Source: Stenotrophomonas rhizophila (GTDB lineage Bacteria > Pseudomonadota > Gammaproteobacteria > Xanthomonadales > Xanthomonadaceae). From it: DNA of 64,000 nucleotides. Shown piece after piece: positions 51,538 through 60,749 of this stretch (the first letter of the stretch is position 1; every line of letters starts with the position of its first letter). The notes under the pieces are model-generated. The model was not told the DNA's origin and did not search any database. It worked only from the letters and a program-made list of their open reading frames with translations. The position numbers were made by a program, and so were the translations under genes. The stretch lies in assembly GCF_001704155.1 (NCBI RefSeq), contig NZ_CP016294.1, positions 1,299,501-1,363,500 of the forward strand, read 5' to 3'.

Positions 51538-51996
51538 ATGGGCATCGACGTGGCGACCACCCGACGCAAAGCAGTCCCCGACCCATCCACCGGCACGCCG
51601 CGCCTGCTGGCCGGCGGCAACCCGCAGATTCCCAAAGGCGAGGGCGATGCCCCCGTGCAGGCGTGGATCGCGGCAATACCCGACTGGAAGCGCGACGCGG
51701 CCCGGCAGCTCGATGCGCTGGTCGTGGCAGCGGTGCCGGGCGTGCGCAAGGCGGTCAAATGGAACTCGCCGCTGTATGCCGCCGGCGATGACGGCTGGTT
51801 CCTGAGCATGCATTGCTACGCGCGCTACATCAAAGTGGCGTTCTTTCGTGGCAAGGCACTGGATCCGGTGCCGCCGGAGGCATCCAAAAGCCAGGATACG
51901 CGCTACCTGCACGTTGTCGAGGACGTGCCGCTGGATGCCAAACAGTTCACCCGCTGGGTGAAGCAGGCCAGCCGGCTTCCCGGCGAAAGGATGTAA
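51538..51996 (+). CDS. DUF1801 domain protein, first of two
   Basis: This 152-residue protein is of the DUF1801/YdhG fold. Signs are VQAWIAAIPDWKRDAARQLDALV, AVPGVRKAVKWNSPLYAAG with the conserved Lys-Trp, WFLSMHCYARYIKVAFFRG and the C-terminal FTRWVKQASRL. Members are small iron-chaperone-like (YdhG) proteins of unproven role in bacteria. The start at 51538 lies 17 bases after a good -10 box. A second, divergent DUF1801 gene follows 37 bases downstream. Confidence 0.85.
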   Translation: MGIDVATTRRKAVPDPSTGTPRLLAGGNPQIPKGEGDAPVQAWIAAIPDWKRDAARQLDALVVAAVPGVRKAVKWNSPLYAAGDDGWFLSMHCYARYIKVAFFRGKALDPVPPEASKSQDTRYLHVVEDVPLDAKQFTRWVKQASRLPGERM

Positions 51997-52033
51997 CCCA
52001 TCCCCTTCTTTCAACGTTGATCAGGACCCGGTC

Positions 52034-52477
52034 ATGCCACGTGCCAGCACCCGCAGCAAGCCGATTGCCACCGCCACCGCTGCACCGGACGACGCCGCGC
52101 AGCAGATCGATGCAAAGATCGCCGCGCTGGACGACTGGCGCGGCAAAACCCTGGCGCAGCTCCGCAGCATCATCCACAAGGCCGATCCCGACGTGGTGGA
52201 AACCGTGAAGTGGCGCGGGGTGCCGGTCTGGGAGCACGACGGCATCCTCTGTACCGGGGAAACCTACAAAGCCGCGGTGAAGATGACCTTCGCCCATGGG
52301 GCCAAGCTGGACGATCCGAAGGGATTGTTCAATTCCAGCCTGGAGGGCAACACCCGCCGCGCCATCGACGTGCATGAAGGCGAGAAGATCAACGAGGCGG
52401 CGTTGAAGGCCCTGATCCGGGCGGCGGTGGCCTTCAATACGGCCAAGGCAAAAGCGAAGAAATCACCTTCTCGCTGA
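52034..52477 (+). CDS. DUF1801 domain protein, second of two
   Basis: This 147-residue DUF1801 protein has a basic, alanine-rich N-terminal extension (STRSKPIATATAAPDD) and the family core IAALDDWRGKTLAQLRSIIHK, VETVKWRGVPVWEHDGILCTG, AVKMTFAHGAKL and FNSSLEGNTRRAIDVHEGE. It differs clearly from the upstream copy, so the pair is not a recent duplication. The basic tail (KAKAKKSPSR) at the C-terminus is notable. They are probably transcribed together from the 51493 promoter. Confidence 0.85.
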   Translation: MPRASTRSKPIATATAAPDDAAQQIDAKIAALDDWRGKTLAQLRSIIHKADPDVVETVKWRGVPVWEHDGILCTGETYKAAVKMTFAHGAKLDDPKGLFNSSLEGNTRRAIDVHEGEKINEAALKALIRAAVAFNTAKAKAKKSPSR

Positions 52478-52596
52478 ACCGCGCAACCCAGAATTCCACC
52501 CCCTCGCGGTGGCACCTGTCGTCAACATCGGCAAAGATGGTGCGCTGCACGATCGCCGCTGGCGCGCGCGCATCCCCCCGGAACCTGGAATTGCCT

Positions 52597-53724
52597 GTGC
52601 TGAGTGTTGTTGGAGTAGTGCTTGCGTTGTATGTGGTGTGGCGCTTGATCTGGCCGCTGCGCGTGCCGGTCTCGGTACGTGGCCCGCTGGGCCTGCTGGT
52701 GCTGGCGCTGGCGCTGCACCACCGGATCGTGGCGCGGTTTGCCGGCACGATGGCTTCGCCGGAGATTCCCAAGGCGGCCCTGGTGGTGCTGGCAAGCGGT
52801 TTCACCGCCCTGCTGCTGGTGGCGGTGTTCCTGCTGGTGCTGGACGTCCTGCTGCTGGGCGCGCGCCTGCTGAAGCTGCCGCGCGCTGCCGATGCCCTGC
52901 GTCGCAGCTGGCTGCGGCCAGCGGCGGGCGGACTGGCGCTGGTACTGGGCATCTGGGGCGTGCAGCAGGGCATTGCCGTGCCGCAGACCCGCCAGATCGA
53001 GGTGACCATTGCCGGCCTTCCGCAAGCGTTCGATGGCTATCGCGTGCTGCAGCTCACCGACATCCACGCCAGCCGCCTGCTCACCGGCGACTGGGTGGCC
53101 AAGGTGGTGGCTGAAAGCAACGCGCTGAAGCCGGACCTGGTGGTGATCACCGGCGACCTGGTGGACGGCAGCGTCGCCGCCCGCGCCAACGATGTACGCG
53201 CGCTGGGCCAGCTCCACGCACCGGATGGGGTGATCGCGATCACCGGCAACCACGAGTATTACGGCCAGTATGCGCAGTGGATGCCGGCATTCCGCGCGCT
53301 GGGCATGCAGGTGCTGGAGAACAGCCACACCCGGGTCACGCGCGATGGCGCGGTGCTGACCATCGCCGGGGTCACCGACCCAGTGGCGGCGCGCTATGGC
53401 CTGCCAATGCCGGATCTGAAGGCAGCACTGGCGGGCGCCGATTCCGGGGCGCCGGTGATCCTGCTCGACCATCGCCCGGGGGAAGCGCGCGCCAACGCGG
53501 CGCAGGGCGTGCAGCTGCAGCTGTCCGGGCACACCCACGGTGGCCACATCGTCGGCATGGACCAGCTGGTGAAGCGGGCCAACGGCGGGTACGTCTCCGG
53601 ACGCTACGACGTGGACGGCATGACGCTGTACGTCAGCAACGGCGCCGGCCTGTGGCCGGGCTTCGCCGCGCGCCTGGGCGTGCCCTCAGAAATCACGCTG
53701 GTGACGCTGCGCCGCAGGCCATAG
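52597..53724 (+). CDS. Membrane-anchored metallophosphoesterase
   Basis: About 375 residues from the GTG at 52597 (LSVVGVVLALYVVWRL); an ATG at 52537 would add 20 residues that look non-coding. The first 125 residues hold about four hydrophobic helices. The calcineurin-like domain then shows YRVLQLTDIHASRL, DLVVITGDLVDG, IAITGNHEYYG, VILLDHRP and LQLSGHTHGGHI, all dimetal ligands of the family. The catalytic domain probably faces the periplasm, as in YaeI-type enzymes that act on lipid-linked phosphates. The substrate is unknown. Confidence 0.85.
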   Translation: MLSVVGVVLALYVVWRLIWPLRVPVSVRGPLGLLVLALALHHRIVARFAGTMASPEIPKAALVVLASGFTALLLVAVFLLVLDVLLLGARLLKLPRAADALRRSWLRPAAGGLALVLGIWGVQQGIAVPQTRQIEVTIAGLPQAFDGYRVLQLTDIHASRLLTGDWVAKVVAESNALKPDLVVITGDLVDGSVAARANDVRALGQLHAPDGVIAITGNHEYYGQYAQWMPAFRALGMQVLENSHTRVTRDGAVLTIAGVTDPVAARYGLPMPDLKAALAGADSGAPVILLDHRPGEARANAAQGVQLQLSGHTHGGHIVGMDQLVKRANGGYVSGRYDVDGMTLYVSNGAGLWPGFAARLGVPSEITLVTLRRRP

Positions 53725-53777
53725 CCCATAATCGCCGCCAACGAGGCCGTTCGGTTTCCTTCAACGAGGACGCACGC

Positions 53778-54101
53778 ATGTTGGTTTTGTTGCTGGTAGC
53801 GGGCCTGCTGGTGGTGAACATGGCGGCCTCGCTGTACGTATGGGCAAAGGCGGACGCGCCTGCATCGCAACGGCGCCTGCAGCTGCTCGTCATCTGGCTG
53901 CTGCCGGTGGTGGGGGCGGTGCTGTGCGTCATGTTCGTGGTGATGGCACGCACGTCCGAGGGCCAGGGTCCCGACGATCCCTGGCACGGTGATGGCGGCG
54001 GCACGCACACCGCCGATCCGGGCGGTTGGCGGCTTCATGCTGAAAGCCGCGACGCGGATATTGGCGATAGCGCGGGCGCTGATGGGGGAAGCGGGGACTG
54101 A
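53778..54101 (+). CDS. Small hypothetical membrane protein
   Basis: This 107-residue protein has two hydrophobic helices (LVLLLVAGLLVVNMAASLYVW and LLVIWLLPVVGAVLCVMFVV) joined by a short basic loop (ASQRRLQ), followed by a Gly/Asp-rich soluble tail (GQGPDDPWHGDGGGTHTADPG). It resembles small phospholipase-D-nuclease-N-type membrane pieces only loosely. No family is firmly recognised. It lies 53 bases after the phosphoesterase gene. Confidence 0.6.
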   Translation: MLVLLLVAGLLVVNMAASLYVWAKADAPASQRRLQLLVIWLLPVVGAVLCVMFVVMARTSEGQGPDDPWHGDGGGTHTADPGGWRLHAESRDADIGDSAGADGGSGD

Positions 54102-54137
54102 CAGCCCGCCGCCGCCGCTGCACCCGCGCCGGGGCGC

Positions 54138-55550
54138 TTATCTGGCCAATGCTGTCTGTGTTGGCACGGTTGCCTGGACAAGGTCCGGGGCCAGCGCGTG
54201 GGCTACGGCCATGCGCAGCATGGCGGGGCTGATGTGGCGGCGATGCACGTGGTCGATGGCCGCCATGTAGAGGCGACCGAAGCGGTTGTGGGTGCGCACC
54301 CGCGTGCCCAGTGCAATCACTGCCGCGCCGTCAGCATGCAGCTGCACACGGACGCAGGAACGGAAGCGAAGGTGGCGGTCGTCCGCACCCAGCAGCACTT
54401 CGGCGCTGCGGTCGGTTGCGTCCACGCGCTGTGCATGGACCGGGAAACGACCGGCAAAGAGCGTGCTGCGGTCGGTCGAAAGCAGCGAGGAGACCGGGCA
54501 ACCCAAGGCTGAAGTGCGCAGATGAAGCGGCGCCACCAGTGCATTTCGCAGTGCCATCAAACGGCCCACGCTGGGCGGTGGATTGAGCACGAAGCCTTCC
54601 AGCAACGCTTCCAGCACCACGCTGGCCGAACGGCTTGCCACGCTGTGCGCGGGCAGCACCAGCGTGTTGTAGTCCTGGTGGTCGACGCCGTCGGCGAGCG
54701 CCCCGTGCAGCAGCGAATCTGCCGGCGGGGCGGGCAGCGCCTGCACCGGATGCCGCGCAGCGCTGCGGCCGATGTAACCCTGCGCCGGGCGCAGCCGCGC
54801 CAGCCATGCGCGCAGTGGGCCGATCAGGTCGCGTGTGCGCGCGCACAGGCCGGCCAACGCCGAACGGGCCGGCGACTGCAGCGACAGGCTCACCACCGGA
54901 ACGCGCGACAGGTCGGCCTGGTCCAGCAACAGCTGCAGCGTCTGCGGCAGGGTATCGGTCAGGGACGGAATGTCGGCGCTGTCCGCATCGATCTGCTCGC
55001 GCTGCGCCTCGGTCAACGCCCCGCTGCGTTCGTTGGCATGGCAAGAGAGCGCGAACAGCGCCGGGTGGCGTGGGTGGCGCGACACGAACTGGTGCCAGGT
55101 GCCGCTGCCGAAGCGCACCGTGAACAGGCAATCAGGCGGGATGTCCACGCAGCGCAGCGCATGCAGGAACGCAGCCGGGTCGCGCTGCAGCTGGGCATCG
55201 GACGCGGTGGAAAAACGCAGCTGCGCACCGCCGCTGCCGGCGATGGCGGTGAACATGCGTGGCCCGGCGTGGCGGTGGAACGGATGCCCTTGGCGCCCGA
55301 CCGAGAACGAGTACAGCGACGACGCATCGTCGTGGGCCAGGTGCATGCCGCCGAGCCGTGCGGAGGGCTCGTCCAGCGCATCCACGAAGGCCGGATGCGC
55401 GGCCTGGCGAAGCCCGGCATCACGCAGCAGCTGGTCGCCCGCACCGATCCCGAGCTGGGTGATCAAGGCCACTTCCACAGGGCTGCCATCCCCGTACGAA
55501 GGCAGGCTGATGCTGGGGAACGAACGACTCACGCGGTGGGTGTCCAGCAT
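54138..55550 (-). CDS. Cupin-like / DUF2867 two-domain protein
   Basis: This 470-residue protein seems to join two domains. Residues 60-175 look cupin-like, with His92 and His94 in HPFHRHAGPRMFTAI and His153 in FGSGTWHQFVSRHPRHP, where a metal could sit. Residues 300-450 match DUF2867: LNPPPSVGRLMALRNALV, the segment AEVLLGADDRHLRFRSCVRV and GRLYMAAIDHVHRRHISP. The start at 55550 follows GGAGA. An ArsR regulator gene lies 22 bases upstream in the same operon. The role is unknown; the fusion is unusual and could be a sensor or enzyme with a regulatory domain. Confidence 0.75.
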   Translation of the reverse strand: MLDTHRVSRSFPSISLPSYGDGSPVEVALITQLGIGAGDQLLRDAGLRQAAHPAFVDALDEPSARLGGMHLAHDDASSLYSFSVGRQGHPFHRHAGPRMFTAIAGSGGAQLRFSTASDAQLQRDPAAFLHALRCVDIPPDCLFTVRFGSGTWHQFVSRHPRHPALFALSCHANERSGALTEAQREQIDADSADIPSLTDTLPQTLQLLLDQADLSRVPVVSLSLQSPARSALAGLCARTRDLIGPLRAWLARLRPAQGYIGRSAARHPVQALPAPPADSLLHGALADGVDHQDYNTLVLPAHSVASRSASVVLEALLEGFVLNPPPSVGRLMALRNALVAPLHLRTSALGCPVSSLLSTDRSTLFAGRFPVHAQRVDATDRSAEVLLGADDRHLRFRSCVRVQLHADGAAVIALGTRVRTHNRFGRLYMAAIDHVHRRHISPAMLRMAVAHALAPDLVQATVPTQTALAR

Positions 55551-55572
55551 GCCGGTCTCCTGGTGGCAGGGC

Positions 55573-55893
55573 TCAGGTCGAAGGGGTGGGTTTGCGCTTG
55601 GCACGTGCGCGGCTCTCGCGCTGCAGGGGGCCGCCAACCGGGCAGACTTCGGCGGCCCAGGCGAACAGGGTGTTGGTCAGGCGGTCGGGCACCTGGCGGA
55701 AATACACGAACTGGCCGCGCTTCTCGCGTTCGATCAGGCCGGCATCCTCCAGGATGCGCAGGTGGCTGGAGAGCGCCGGCTTGCTGAAATCAAAGCGTTC
55801 GCCCAGTTCGCCCGCAGTGAGCTCGCCACCGTTGAGGTAGGCCAGGATCTGGCGGCGGGCGGTGGAGGCCAAGGCCTCGAAGATGCGGTCCAT
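55573..55893 (-). CDS. ArsR-family transcriptional regulator
   Basis: This 106-residue winged-helix regulator has MDRIFEALASTARRQILAYLN, the recognition helix FDFSKPALSSHLRILEDAGLI and the beta-wing EREKRGQFVYFRQV. It lacks the CVC metal motif of classic ArsR, so it probably responds to something other than arsenic; the pattern is close to SdpR-type autorepressors. An AT-rich inverted repeat directly upstream is a likely operator. It heads a two-gene operon with the cupin-like/DUF2867 gene. Confidence 0.87.
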   Translation of the reverse strand: MDRIFEALASTARRQILAYLNGGELTAGELGERFDFSKPALSSHLRILEDAGLIEREKRGQFVYFRQVPDRLTNTLFAWAAEVCPVGGPLQRESRARAKRKPTPST

Positions 55894-55898
55894 TCCGG

Positions 55899-55920
55899 TA
55901 GTTAATTAATTCGTTAACTA
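55899..55920. promoter_or_regulatory. ArsR-type operator
   Basis: TAGTTAA, eight AT-rich bases, TTAACTA is a perfect 7-bp inverted repeat six bases before the ArsR start, in an otherwise GC-rich context. It probably overlaps the -10 region of the arsR operon. Confidence 0.6.
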
Positions 55921-56033
55921 ATCGTGCGCCGTGGCCCTGGGCCTGTCAAGTGCCGGCGGCCGCATCGCACCGTCACCACCGCGTAATACGCAGCGCTTAC
56001 CTTGCGCCGCACTTCCGGGGTTGGGGCGGCACA

Positions 56034-56558
56034 GTGGCCGAGCAGGCAAGAGGGCGGCTGGCGCGGATGTTCGTGGAACACGCGCCGGTGCTTCGGGGGT
56101 TCTTCGTGCGCCGGGGGGCGCGACAGGACGCCGAAGACCTGGTGCAGGAGACGTACCTGCGTCTGCTGCGTGCGCATGCGGGGCCGGGCGAGTCCATCGC
56201 CAATCCCGAGGCGTATCTGTTCACCGTAGCGCTGAACCTGGCGCGTGAGCAGGCCAGCCGCAGGCGCTGGTCGACCCTGCCGATCGAGGACATCGAACAG
56301 CTGGGCCAGGGCCTGGCCAGCGGGGAATGCGTGGAAGATGCCGCCGAACGCGAACAACGCAGCCAGCGCCTGCAGGCGCTGCTGGCCACGCTGCCCGAGC
56401 ACACCCGCGCCGTGCTGGTGATGCAGTACCGCGATGGGCTGAGCTACAAGCAGATTGCCGAGCGCCTGGGTGTTTCCCCGCACATGGTGAAGAAGCACGT
56501 CGTGCGCGGGCTTGCCGTGTGCCGGCGCGCGATGGCCGACCGCGAGGTGCTGCGATGA
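56034..56558 (+). CDS. ECF sigma factor (FecI-like)
   Basis: This protein of about 174 residues, read from the GTG at 56034 (VAEQARGRLARMFVEH), is an extracytoplasmic-function sigma-70 factor. Region 2 shows RQDAEDLVQETYLRLLRAH and EAYLFTVALNLAREQASR. Region 4 shows LPEHTRAVLVMQYRDGLSYKQ and ERLGVSPHMVKKHVVRGLAVCR. The FecR gene starts inside its stop (ATGA). With FecR and an STN-bearing receptor it forms a cell-surface signalling module. A longer ATG-started frame from 55950 is possible but less likely. Confidence 0.9.
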   Translation: MAEQARGRLARMFVEHAPVLRGFFVRRGARQDAEDLVQETYLRLLRAHAGPGESIANPEAYLFTVALNLAREQASRRRWSTLPIEDIEQLGQGLASGECVEDAAEREQRSQRLQALLATLPEHTRAVLVMQYRDGLSYKQIAERLGVSPHMVKKHVVRGLAVCRRAMADREVLR

Positions 56559-57616
56559 GCGCACCGTCGCTGCACCCCTCCGCGTTGACCCAGGCCGCCG
56601 CCCACTGGCATGCGCTGCAACGCCAGGGCGATGTGACGCCCGCGCAGCAGCGCGCCTTCATGGACTGGCTGCTGGTCTCGCCCGAGCACCTGCGCGAGTA
56701 TCTGGTGATCAGCGAAACCGCGGGCGCGCTGGGGGAGGCGCTGCGCGCGATGCCGATCGACCTGGACGCACTGCTGGCGGCACCGGCAGCGCAGGGCACG
56801 GGCGATAACGTCGTGCAGCTGCCGGCGCGCGCGCCGCGTGCAGCCGCGCCCGCGCCGGCCCGACGCCGGTGGCTTCCTGGTATCGCTGCCGCAGCCGCAC
56901 TGCTGATGGCGGTGGGCATCGGCACGCCGCTGGCGTGGCCGCATACCACCCGCTATGTGGCCGCCCATGGCACGCCCCGTCAGATCGAGCTGTCCGACCA
57001 CAGCGTGCTTCATCTCAATGCCGAGAGCGAAGTCTCGGTGCGGATGAGCCTGTTCGGTCGACGCGTTGAACTGGAGCGAGGCCAGGCCAGCTTCGTGGTC
57101 GCGCCGGACCGCCGGCCGTTTGCCGTGCATGCTGGCGGCCTGAAGGTGACCGACATCGGCACCACCTTTGATGTCTCGCTGCTGCGCGAGCAGGCGCGGA
57201 TCGCGGTCAGCGAGGGCCGCGTACAGGTGCACGGTGATGGCGGCCGCGGACGCCTGCTGGCCGATCTGTCGGCGGGCAAGGTGGCCCAGGTGGACTATCG
57301 CGACCAGCGCGTGCAGCTGCGCGATGAGGACGCGGCCAGCATGATTGCGTGGTGGCAGGGCCGCATCGTGTTCCGCGACGAGCCCCTGCGCGAAGTGGCC
57401 GACCGCTTCAACCGCAGCAACGCCCTGCGCCTGCGCGTGAGCGATGACGCCGGCGCGCTTCGCCTGACCGGCAACCTGCGCGCCGATGACCTGGGTTCGC
57501 TGCGTGCGTTCCTGGACCAGCAGCCGGCGCTGGTCATCCAGCAACGTGCCGATGGCATCCACGTACGCATGCGCGACGTGGCCGAAAGCGCTGTCAAAAA
57601 AAATTCATCGAATTAG
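56555..57616 (+). CDS. FecR-type anti-sigma/transmembrane regulator
   Basis: This 353-residue protein has a cytosolic N-terminal DUF4880-like segment (AAHWHALQRQGDVTPAQQRAF, DWLLVSPEHLREYL), a single membrane helix near 107-122 (GIAAAAALLMAVGIG) and a periplasmic FecR domain (RQIELSDHSVLHLNAESEV, KVTDIGTTFDVSLL, SEGRVQVHGDG, with the C-terminal secretin/STN-contact region VADRFNRSNALRLRV). It relays ligand binding at the receptor to the sigma factor. The ATGA overlap couples its translation to the sigma gene. Confidence 0.92.
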   Translation: MSAPSLHPSALTQAAAHWHALQRQGDVTPAQQRAFMDWLLVSPEHLREYLVISETAGALGEALRAMPIDLDALLAAPAAQGTGDNVVQLPARAPRAAAPAPARRRWLPGIAAAAALLMAVGIGTPLAWPHTTRYVAAHGTPRQIELSDHSVLHLNAESEVSVRMSLFGRRVELERGQASFVVAPDRRPFAVHAGGLKVTDIGTTFDVSLLREQARIAVSEGRVQVHGDGGRGRLLADLSAGKVAQVDYRDQRVQLRDEDAASMIAWWQGRIVFRDEPLREVADRFNRSNALRLRVSDDAGALRLTGNLRADDLGSLRAFLDQQPALVIQQRADGIHVRMRDVAESAVKKNSSN

Positions 57617-57687
57617 GGGTGCCCGATCCACGCCTTGCCGCGTCGTAGTTGGGGAACGCCACCGCCATTCCCTCACTGGATCCCACG

Positions 57688-60600
57688 ATGCGCTGCACTC
57701 TGTTCCTTTCGATCGCCCTTGCCCTGCAGGTCACCGCGACGGCCACCGCTGCAGAACCGACCCGGCTTGCCGCCGATGCCATCGCCTCGCAGCCCTTGGA
57801 CATGGCACTCAACGCGCTGTCGCGCCAGACCGGCCTGCAGTTCGTCTACAACGCGCAGGTGGCGGGGAATCCGCGCACCCCGGCGGTGCCGGCGGGCCTG
57901 AGCGCGGAGGCGGCGCTTGACCGCCTGCTGGCCGGCACCGGGCTGCGCTACCGCTACCTCAATGCCGGTACGGTTACCATTGAAGCCGCGACGGCGGGCA
58001 GCGAGCCCACCTCCGGCGTGGTCGCGCCGATGGCGGCAGCCGAGGCCCGTGCTGCCCCGCTGCAGGCTTCTGCGGGCGCAGGCGCCGCGCCCGGCGCGCA
58101 GAACCTGGAAACCATCCAGGTGACCGGAAGCTACAGCCGCAGCCTGGAACAGGCGGTCGACCTGAAGCGCAACAACATCGGCTTTTCCGATTCCATCGTC
58201 GCCACCGACGTGGCCGACTTTCCGGAACAGAACCTGGCCGAAGCGCTGCAGCGCGTTCCCGGCGTGACCATCGAGCGCAGCAAGGGCCTGGGCACCAAGG
58301 TCAACGTGCGCGGCCTGCCGTCGGAATACACGTACGTATCGATCAACGACCTGGCCACAGCTTCGGGCAGTGGTGGGCGTGACGTGGAATTCGACATGTT
58401 CGCCTCGGAGATCATCCAGCAGGTCACGGTGCAGAAGTCGCCCACCGCCGCCGACGAAGAGGGCGGCATCGCCGGCTCGGTGAAGATCACCACCGCGCGA
58501 CCGTTCGACTACAACGAGCGCAAACTGGTGCTGTCGGCCGAAGGCGCACACAACAGCATCTCCGAAGAAGTCGACCCGCGCTTCGCCTTCCTGGCCGCCG
58601 ATACCTGGGGCGACTGGGGCGGCCTGGTGTCGTACTCGCAGTCCAAGCGCACCAACCGTACCGACTCCACCTCGGGCATCAACTTCCGCCCGATGTCGCG
58701 CTTCCTGGGGGCGTCCGGCACGCGCGGTACCCAGGCCCAGGCCGTGCTGGCGCGCGACGCCGGGGTGAACATCGTCAACCGCACCGACACCGATGAAACC
58801 AATCGGGTGGTCTTCCAGGACAAGGTCGGCGACCGCGTCTACCTCAACGAGCAGGACAAGTGGGGCGCCACCGCGTCGCTGCAGTACAAGCCCAGCAGCA
58901 GCTTCAGCCTGACTTTCGACGCGATGCTGGGCGGCTACGATTCGACCGAGGACGAGTACGACGCGGCGGCCTATTCGGCCTCCAGCCGCAGCACCCTCGA
59001 CACCATCCACGAATACGACGCAAGCACCCTGTCCGAGTACGGCATGGTGGTGCTGCGCGATGTGTCCTACACCGCCACCCAGCACGAGATGCTGAGCAAG
59101 GAGCGGATCAACAAGACCGATTACAGCCAGTACAGCGTTGCGCTCGACTGGAAGGGCCAGGACTGGTACATCGATGCCATGGCCGGCTATTCCGGCGCGG
59201 AGAAGACCTCGGACTTCTCCAACCTCAAGCACGTCGCCTACGCGCCTTCGCGCACCCGCTGGACCGGCCGCAGCGGCGAAACCATCCCCAGCACGCCGGG
59301 CGGCTTCGACATGTACAACGCCTCGGACAAGTACCTGTTCGAAGCCTACGAAACCACGCTGGAGAAGGTGGACGACGACAAGTACGCCGCCCAGGTCAAC
59401 GTGACCCGCATGCTGGACCTGGCCTTCCTGCCGGCGCTGCGTGACGTGAAGTTCGGTGCGCGCTACACCGACCGCTCCAAGCAGCGCCAGTACGGCGAGC
59501 TCAAGATCACCGGGCCGACCGCCGGCAGCAGCGCCTGGGTCAACACCCGCACCCTGGCCGACAGCCCGCTGCAGTGGATCGGCGACATCGTTCCCGGCGG
59601 CGACTACACCATCAAGGACCTGGACTGGCAGCAGGTGTCCAACGACTACGCACGCCGCGCCTTCCGCTATGACGGCTTCTACACCCCCTTCGACGCCGGC
59701 CAGTTCTACCAGGTCGATGAGAAGGTGACGAGCGTGTACGCGATGGCGGACTTCGCCTTCTATATCGGCCACGTGCCGGTCAACATCAACGCCGGCGCGC
59801 GCTATGTCGATACCAGCGTCACCTCGTTCGGCTACCACCCGATCCAGCGGCCCGATGGCAGCACCGGCTACACCGATACCCCGGTATCCAGGGATGGCAG
59901 CTACGACGACGTGCTGCCCAGCTTCAACATGACCGCCGAACTGGCCCAGGGCCTGCTGCTGCGTGCGGCCGCGTCCAAGACCATGATGCGCCCGGCGCTG
60001 ACCGACATCGCCTACAAGCGTACCGCCAGCTGGAGCTCGTACCGCTTCACCGATGGCAACCCGGAACTGAAGCCCACCTACGCCAAGCAGTGGGAAGTGG
60101 GCCTGGAGAAGTACCTGGACAACGGCGCGCTGTTTGCCGCTTCCTACTTCCGCAAGAACATCGACGGCGTGGTGATCAACTCGCTGACCGGCGTGGTCGA
60201 GGATGTGGCCGTGTACAACGCCAACGGCACCCTCAACGGCATCTTCGATTTCGACGTGTACCAGCCGGTGAACGCCAAGGGTTCCTATCAGGTAGACGGC
60301 GTGGAGCTGGTGGCGCAGCTGCCACTGGGCATGTTCCACCCCATGCTGGAAGGCTTCGGCGTGAATGCCAACTACACCGTGCTGGACAGCTCGCTGGCCG
60401 GTGAGTCCGACCTGGGCATCCGCACGCCGATGCCGGGCCTGGCCGAGAAGACCTGGAACCTTACTGCGTACTACGAAAATGACCGGTTCGATGCCCGCGT
60501 GTCCTACAACCACAAGGACGAATACGTGGAATCGATCGGCTATGACATGTACCCGATCTGGCGCGATGCCTACGGCCAGATGGATGTGTCGATCGGCTAC

Positions 60601-60747
60601 CGGATCACCGACAACATCAAGGTCAGCCTGAAGGGCATCAACCTGACCAACGAGATCACCAGCGGCTACACCATGGATCCGTCCTTCCCGACCATGTACG
60701 AAGCCTCGGGCCGCCGCATCAGCCTGGGCCTGCGCGCCGACTTCTGA
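57688..60747 (+). CDS. TonB-dependent transducer-receptor with STN domain
   Basis: This 1019-residue outer-membrane receptor has a signal peptide (to about 22), an STN domain (about 36-100: LDMALNALSRQTGLQFVY, LDRLLAGTGLRYRYLNAGTV), an Ala-rich linker, a TonB box/plug (NLETIQVTGSY, LAEALQRVPGVTIERSKG, KVNVRGLPSEYTYVSIND) and a barrel ending GRRISLGLRADF. The STN domain contacts FecR, so it both transports and signals. The start at 57688 was chosen for its signal peptide. The next gene, a PHP-type phosphoesterase, begins two bases after its stop, so phosphate esters are plausible ligands; that is an inference. Confidence 0.92.
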   Translation: MRCTLFLSIALALQVTATATAAEPTRLAADAIASQPLDMALNALSRQTGLQFVYNAQVAGNPRTPAVPAGLSAEAALDRLLAGTGLRYRYLNAGTVTIEAATAGSEPTSGVVAPMAAAEARAAPLQASAGAGAAPGAQNLETIQVTGSYSRSLEQAVDLKRNNIGFSDSIVATDVADFPEQNLAEALQRVPGVTIERSKGLGTKVNVRGLPSEYTYVSINDLATASGSGGRDVEFDMFASEIIQQVTVQKSPTAADEEGGIAGSVKITTARPFDYNERKLVLSAEGAHNSISEEVDPRFAFLAADTWGDWGGLVSYSQSKRTNRTDSTSGINFRPMSRFLGASGTRGTQAQAVLARDAGVNIVNRTDTDETNRVVFQDKVGDRVYLNEQDKWGATASLQYKPSSSFSLTFDAMLGGYDSTEDEYDAAAYSASSRSTLDTIHEYDASTLSEYGMVVLRDVSYTATQHEMLSKERINKTDYSQYSVALDWKGQDWYIDAMAGYSGAEKTSDFSNLKHVAYAPSRTRWTGRSGETIPSTPGGFDMYNASDKYLFEAYETTLEKVDDDKYAAQVNVTRMLDLAFLPALRDVKFGARYTDRSKQRQYGELKITGPTAGSSAWVNTRTLADSPLQWIGDIVPGGDYTIKDLDWQQVSNDYARRAFRYDGFYTPFDAGQFYQVDEKVTSVYAMADFAFYIGHVPVNINAGARYVDTSVTSFGYHPIQRPDGSTGYTDTPVSRDGSYDDVLPSFNMTAELAQGLLLRAAASKTMMRPALTDIAYKRTASWSSYRFTDGNPELKPTYAKQWEVGLEKYLDNGALFAASYFRKNIDGVVINSLTGVVEDVAVYNANGTLNGIFDFDVYQPVNAKGSYQVDGVELVAQLPLGMFHPMLEGFGVNANYTVLDSSLAGESDLGIRTPMPGLAEKTWNLTAYYENDRFDARVSYNHKDEYVESIGYDMYPIWRDAYGQMDVSIGYRITDNIKVSLKGINLTNEITSGYTMDPSFPTMYEASGRRISLGLRADF

Positions 60748-60749
60748 TC

